A stretch of DNA of 64,000 nucleotides, from assembly GCA_017523995.1 (NCBI GenBank), contig JAFWUX010000108.1, positions 49,322 through 113,321 of the forward strand. The letters run 5' to 3'. The stretch comes from Oscillospiraceae bacterium (GTDB lineage Bacteria > Bacillota_A > Clostridia > Oscillospirales > Ruminococcaceae). Below are positions 62,550-64,000 of this stretch, one piece after another. The first letter of the stretch is position 1, and each line of letters starts with the position of its first letter. A program made the position numbers and the translations under genes. The notes under the pieces were generated by a model. That model searched no databases. It was not told where the DNA came from and saw only the letters and a list, made by a program, of their open reading frames with translations.

Positions 62550-63701
62550 CTATTCGTAATCAAACAACATAGATTTGAGCCGGGAGATTGTACGGACAAG
62601 CCATGAATCCTGCGCAGATTCTTCGTAAACTTGTACGTTTTCGGCGGCGTAGAGCGGTGTCCGCGCAATCTCGACCGCACCGCTGCGCCAGATCAGTGTA
62701 CCGATCTCTGCGCCCCGTTCGACCGGCGCGAGCAGGAACGGCGGGAGCGCCGCTGTCACGGTGTATTCCGGCGGGATGCCGTACCACGCAGTCATCTGCG
62801 GCGGCGATTTCATGTATCCGCGGACGGTCTGCGCTGTGCCGCCCTCGACCTGTACGGTCACCTGCTCCGGCAGCGGGACTTCGTAATCCGCGGCGCCCGC
62901 AAAGCCGTAATCATAGAGCGCGCTGTGATCCGCCCAGTCATTGCGGTCATTGAGCGTCACGCAGATCAGCGTGCGGTCATCGCGGCGGCATGCGCTGACC
63001 AGACAGCGCCCTGCGGCATCGGTGAAGCCGGTTTTCACGCCGATCACCGTTTCATCCATGCTGAGCAGCTTGTTCGTATTCGTCAGTGTGCGCATATACG
63101 GCGGGTTGCCGTAGCTGACGGTCATCGACTCGCGGCGGCAGATATCCGCAAAATCAGGATTCCGGAGCGCCTCACGGGCAAGCAGCGCCATATCGCAGGC
63201 GGAGGCGCCGTGTCCTTCCGCATCGAGCCCTGAGGGGGACGCAAAGCAGGTGCGCGTCATGCCGATCTCTTTTGCACGCGCGTTCATCATCGCGAGAAAC
63301 GCCGGTATACTCCCCCCGACCCTGACCGCTGCCGCATTTGCGCCGTCATTGCCCGAGGGCAGCAGCATCCCGACGCAGAGCGCACGCTTGGTCACCGTAT
63401 CGCCCTGCTGCAGCCCCATCGACGAGCCCTCCACGCGGATCGCCTCACTGTCCACGATAAACGGCGTGTCGAGATCACCGCTTTCCAGCGTCAGCAGCGT
63501 GGTCATGATCTTGGTTGTGCTCGCCATCGGGAGCTTTTCCTGCGCGTTCTGCTCAAACAGGATACAGCCTGTCTGCGCATCCATGAGGACGCAGCCTTTC
63601 GCGCTGATTTCGGGCGCATCGGCAGCGGCAGCAGACATCCCGTGCAGACCCGTCAGCAGCATTGCGCATCCGATGAGCATGTGCCGGAACAATCGTTTCA
63701 T
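62550..63701 (-). CDS. dacF: D-alanyl-D-alanine carboxypeptidase (DacF-like)
   Basis: Penicillin-binding protein 5-type enzyme trimming the terminal D-Ala of wall pentapeptides outside the membrane. The 383-residue product has a signal peptide (about 1-27, ending SAAAADA), catalytic motifs STTK (Ser61), SGN (116-118) and KTG (223-225), and a C-terminal PBP5-type beta domain ending in a segment LVRTISRLKSMLFDYE that may serve as an amphipathic membrane anchor. GGGGAA lies before the ATG. In spore formers DacF is often forespore-specific; the exact paralogue cannot be told. Confidence 0.92.
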   Translation of the reverse strand: MKRLFRHMLIGCAMLLTGLHGMSAAAADAPEISAKGCVLMDAQTGCILFEQNAQEKLPMASTTKIMTTLLTLESGDLDTPFIVDSEAIRVEGSSMGLQQGDTVTKRALCVGMLLPSGNDGANAAAVRVGGSIPAFLAMMNARAKEIGMTRTCFASPSGLDAEGHGASACDMALLAREALRNPDFADICRRESMTVSYGNPPYMRTLTNTNKLLSMDETVIGVKTGFTDAAGRCLVSACRRDDRTLICVTLNDRNDWADHSALYDYGFAGAADYEVPLPEQVTVQVEGGTAQTVRGYMKSPPQMTAWYGIPPEYTVTAALPPFLLAPVERGAEIGTLIWRSGAVEIARTPLYAAENVQVYEESAQDSWLVRTISRLKSMLFDYE

Positions 63702-63763
63702 ATCAGATTCCCCTTTTCGCTTTCTGCTCCATTCTATGCTGCTGCTTTTGTGAATATGTGTAG

Positions 63764-64000
63764 AGGTATCTCCGATGGATCAGAAATGGGGGCTGCTCGC
63801 CCCCATACCCCTCGCTGGGGATATTATCCCCAGGCCCCATGTTTATATGTGTATAAAAGTAAGTCGCTCTGGTTTGCGTAATTGGAACGGCTTCGTTTGC
63901 GTTGCACAGCATATCAAAAGTTTTGGTCGAGCTTTTTCAAAAGCCCGCGGAGTCCAGGGGCAGCGCCTCTGGTCGCTCGTCGCAACGAGCGAAACTCCCC
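63764..64000 (+). repeat. Gene-end repeat, copy 9, running off the right edge
   Basis: Starts GAGGTATCTCCGATGG, then AATGGGGGCTGCTCGCCCCC, the CTGGGGATATTATCCCCAG hairpin, CATGTTTATA, AAGTCGCTCTGG...GGAACGGCTT, then AAAAGTTTTGGTCGAGCTTTT and CAGGGGCAGCGCCTCTGG to the edge. It lies upstream of the divergent dacF gene, so it probably follows a gene outside, or stands free here. Confidence 0.8.

Noticed and set aside
62390..62572. Plus-strand small gene with GGAGGAAAGG before ATG
   Set aside because: It overlaps the dacF end and the promoter of the minus-strand RNA, and its peptide has no recognisable feature. The same bases read better as an anti-Shine-Dalgarno segment of a small RNA, though a coding role is not excluded.

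Overview
The window looks like a chromosome segment of a low-motility Gram-positive anaerobe of the class Clostridia, most likely a Ruminococcus-like member of the Oscillospiraceae. The grounds are a PASTA-bearing SpoVD/PBP2x-type transpeptidase in the division cluster, Gram-positive PolC, short HisG with HisZ, a SAM-I riboswitch before metK, meso-DAP-type MurE and strong AGGAGG ribosome binding sites. The genus is an inference; no rRNA is present.

Layout. (1) 1-15.7 kb, minus strand: a division and cell wall (dcw) cluster read from a promoter near 15.7 kb: mraZ, rsmH, an ftsL-like gene, a PASTA transpeptidase, murE, mraY, ftsW, a Nudix hydrolase, murG, murA, ftsQ, ftsZ (with its own promoter) and, after a terminator, the start of a DivIVA-like gene. 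murF, murD, murC and ftsA are not in the cluster. (2) 15.7-16.85 kb: no genes, with about 205-bp tandem repeats. (3) 16.9-29.9 kb, plus strand: pyrH, frr, uppS, cdsA, dxr, rseP, two related unknown membrane proteins, ispG, a small unknown gene, then polC. This links nucleotide supply, ribosome recycling, isoprenoid and phospholipid synthesis and replication. (4) 30-36.2 kb: an unknown anchored protein, then a methyltransferase-hisZ-hisG-hisD-hisC operon behind a promoter with two palindromes. (5) 36.8-39.1 kb: a SAM-I riboswitch followed by a CPBP protease gene and metK, flanked by large inverted repeats. (6) 39.5-46 kb, minus strand: an elongation-type PBP2, hisS, a small Cys-rich gene, mgsA, a minD-like gene, an unknown protein and RNase P RNA. 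(7) 46.2-57.3 kb, plus strand: hisI, hisE, several small genes, ligA, a Spx/ArsC-like protein, an unknown gene with a RlaP-type nucleotidyltransferase, a lipoprotein barnase with its barstar inhibitor, a secreted leucine-rich-repeat protein and a winged-helix protein behind GTTCC/GGAAC palindromes. (8) 57.4-64 kb: pheS, pheT, then minus-strand mntP, a likely small RNA gene and a dacF-type carboxypeptidase.

Three repeat families fill the spaces between genes. The most striking is a composite, hairpin-rich element whose first bases (GGTATCTCCGATGG) repeatedly sit directly after stop codons. The best candidates for new biology are the surface-anchored barnase/barstar pair, this gene-end repeat family, the invertible-looking metK block, a small RNA carrying an anti-Shine-Dalgarno stretch, and terminator/antiterminator structures in the leader of the division transpeptidase.
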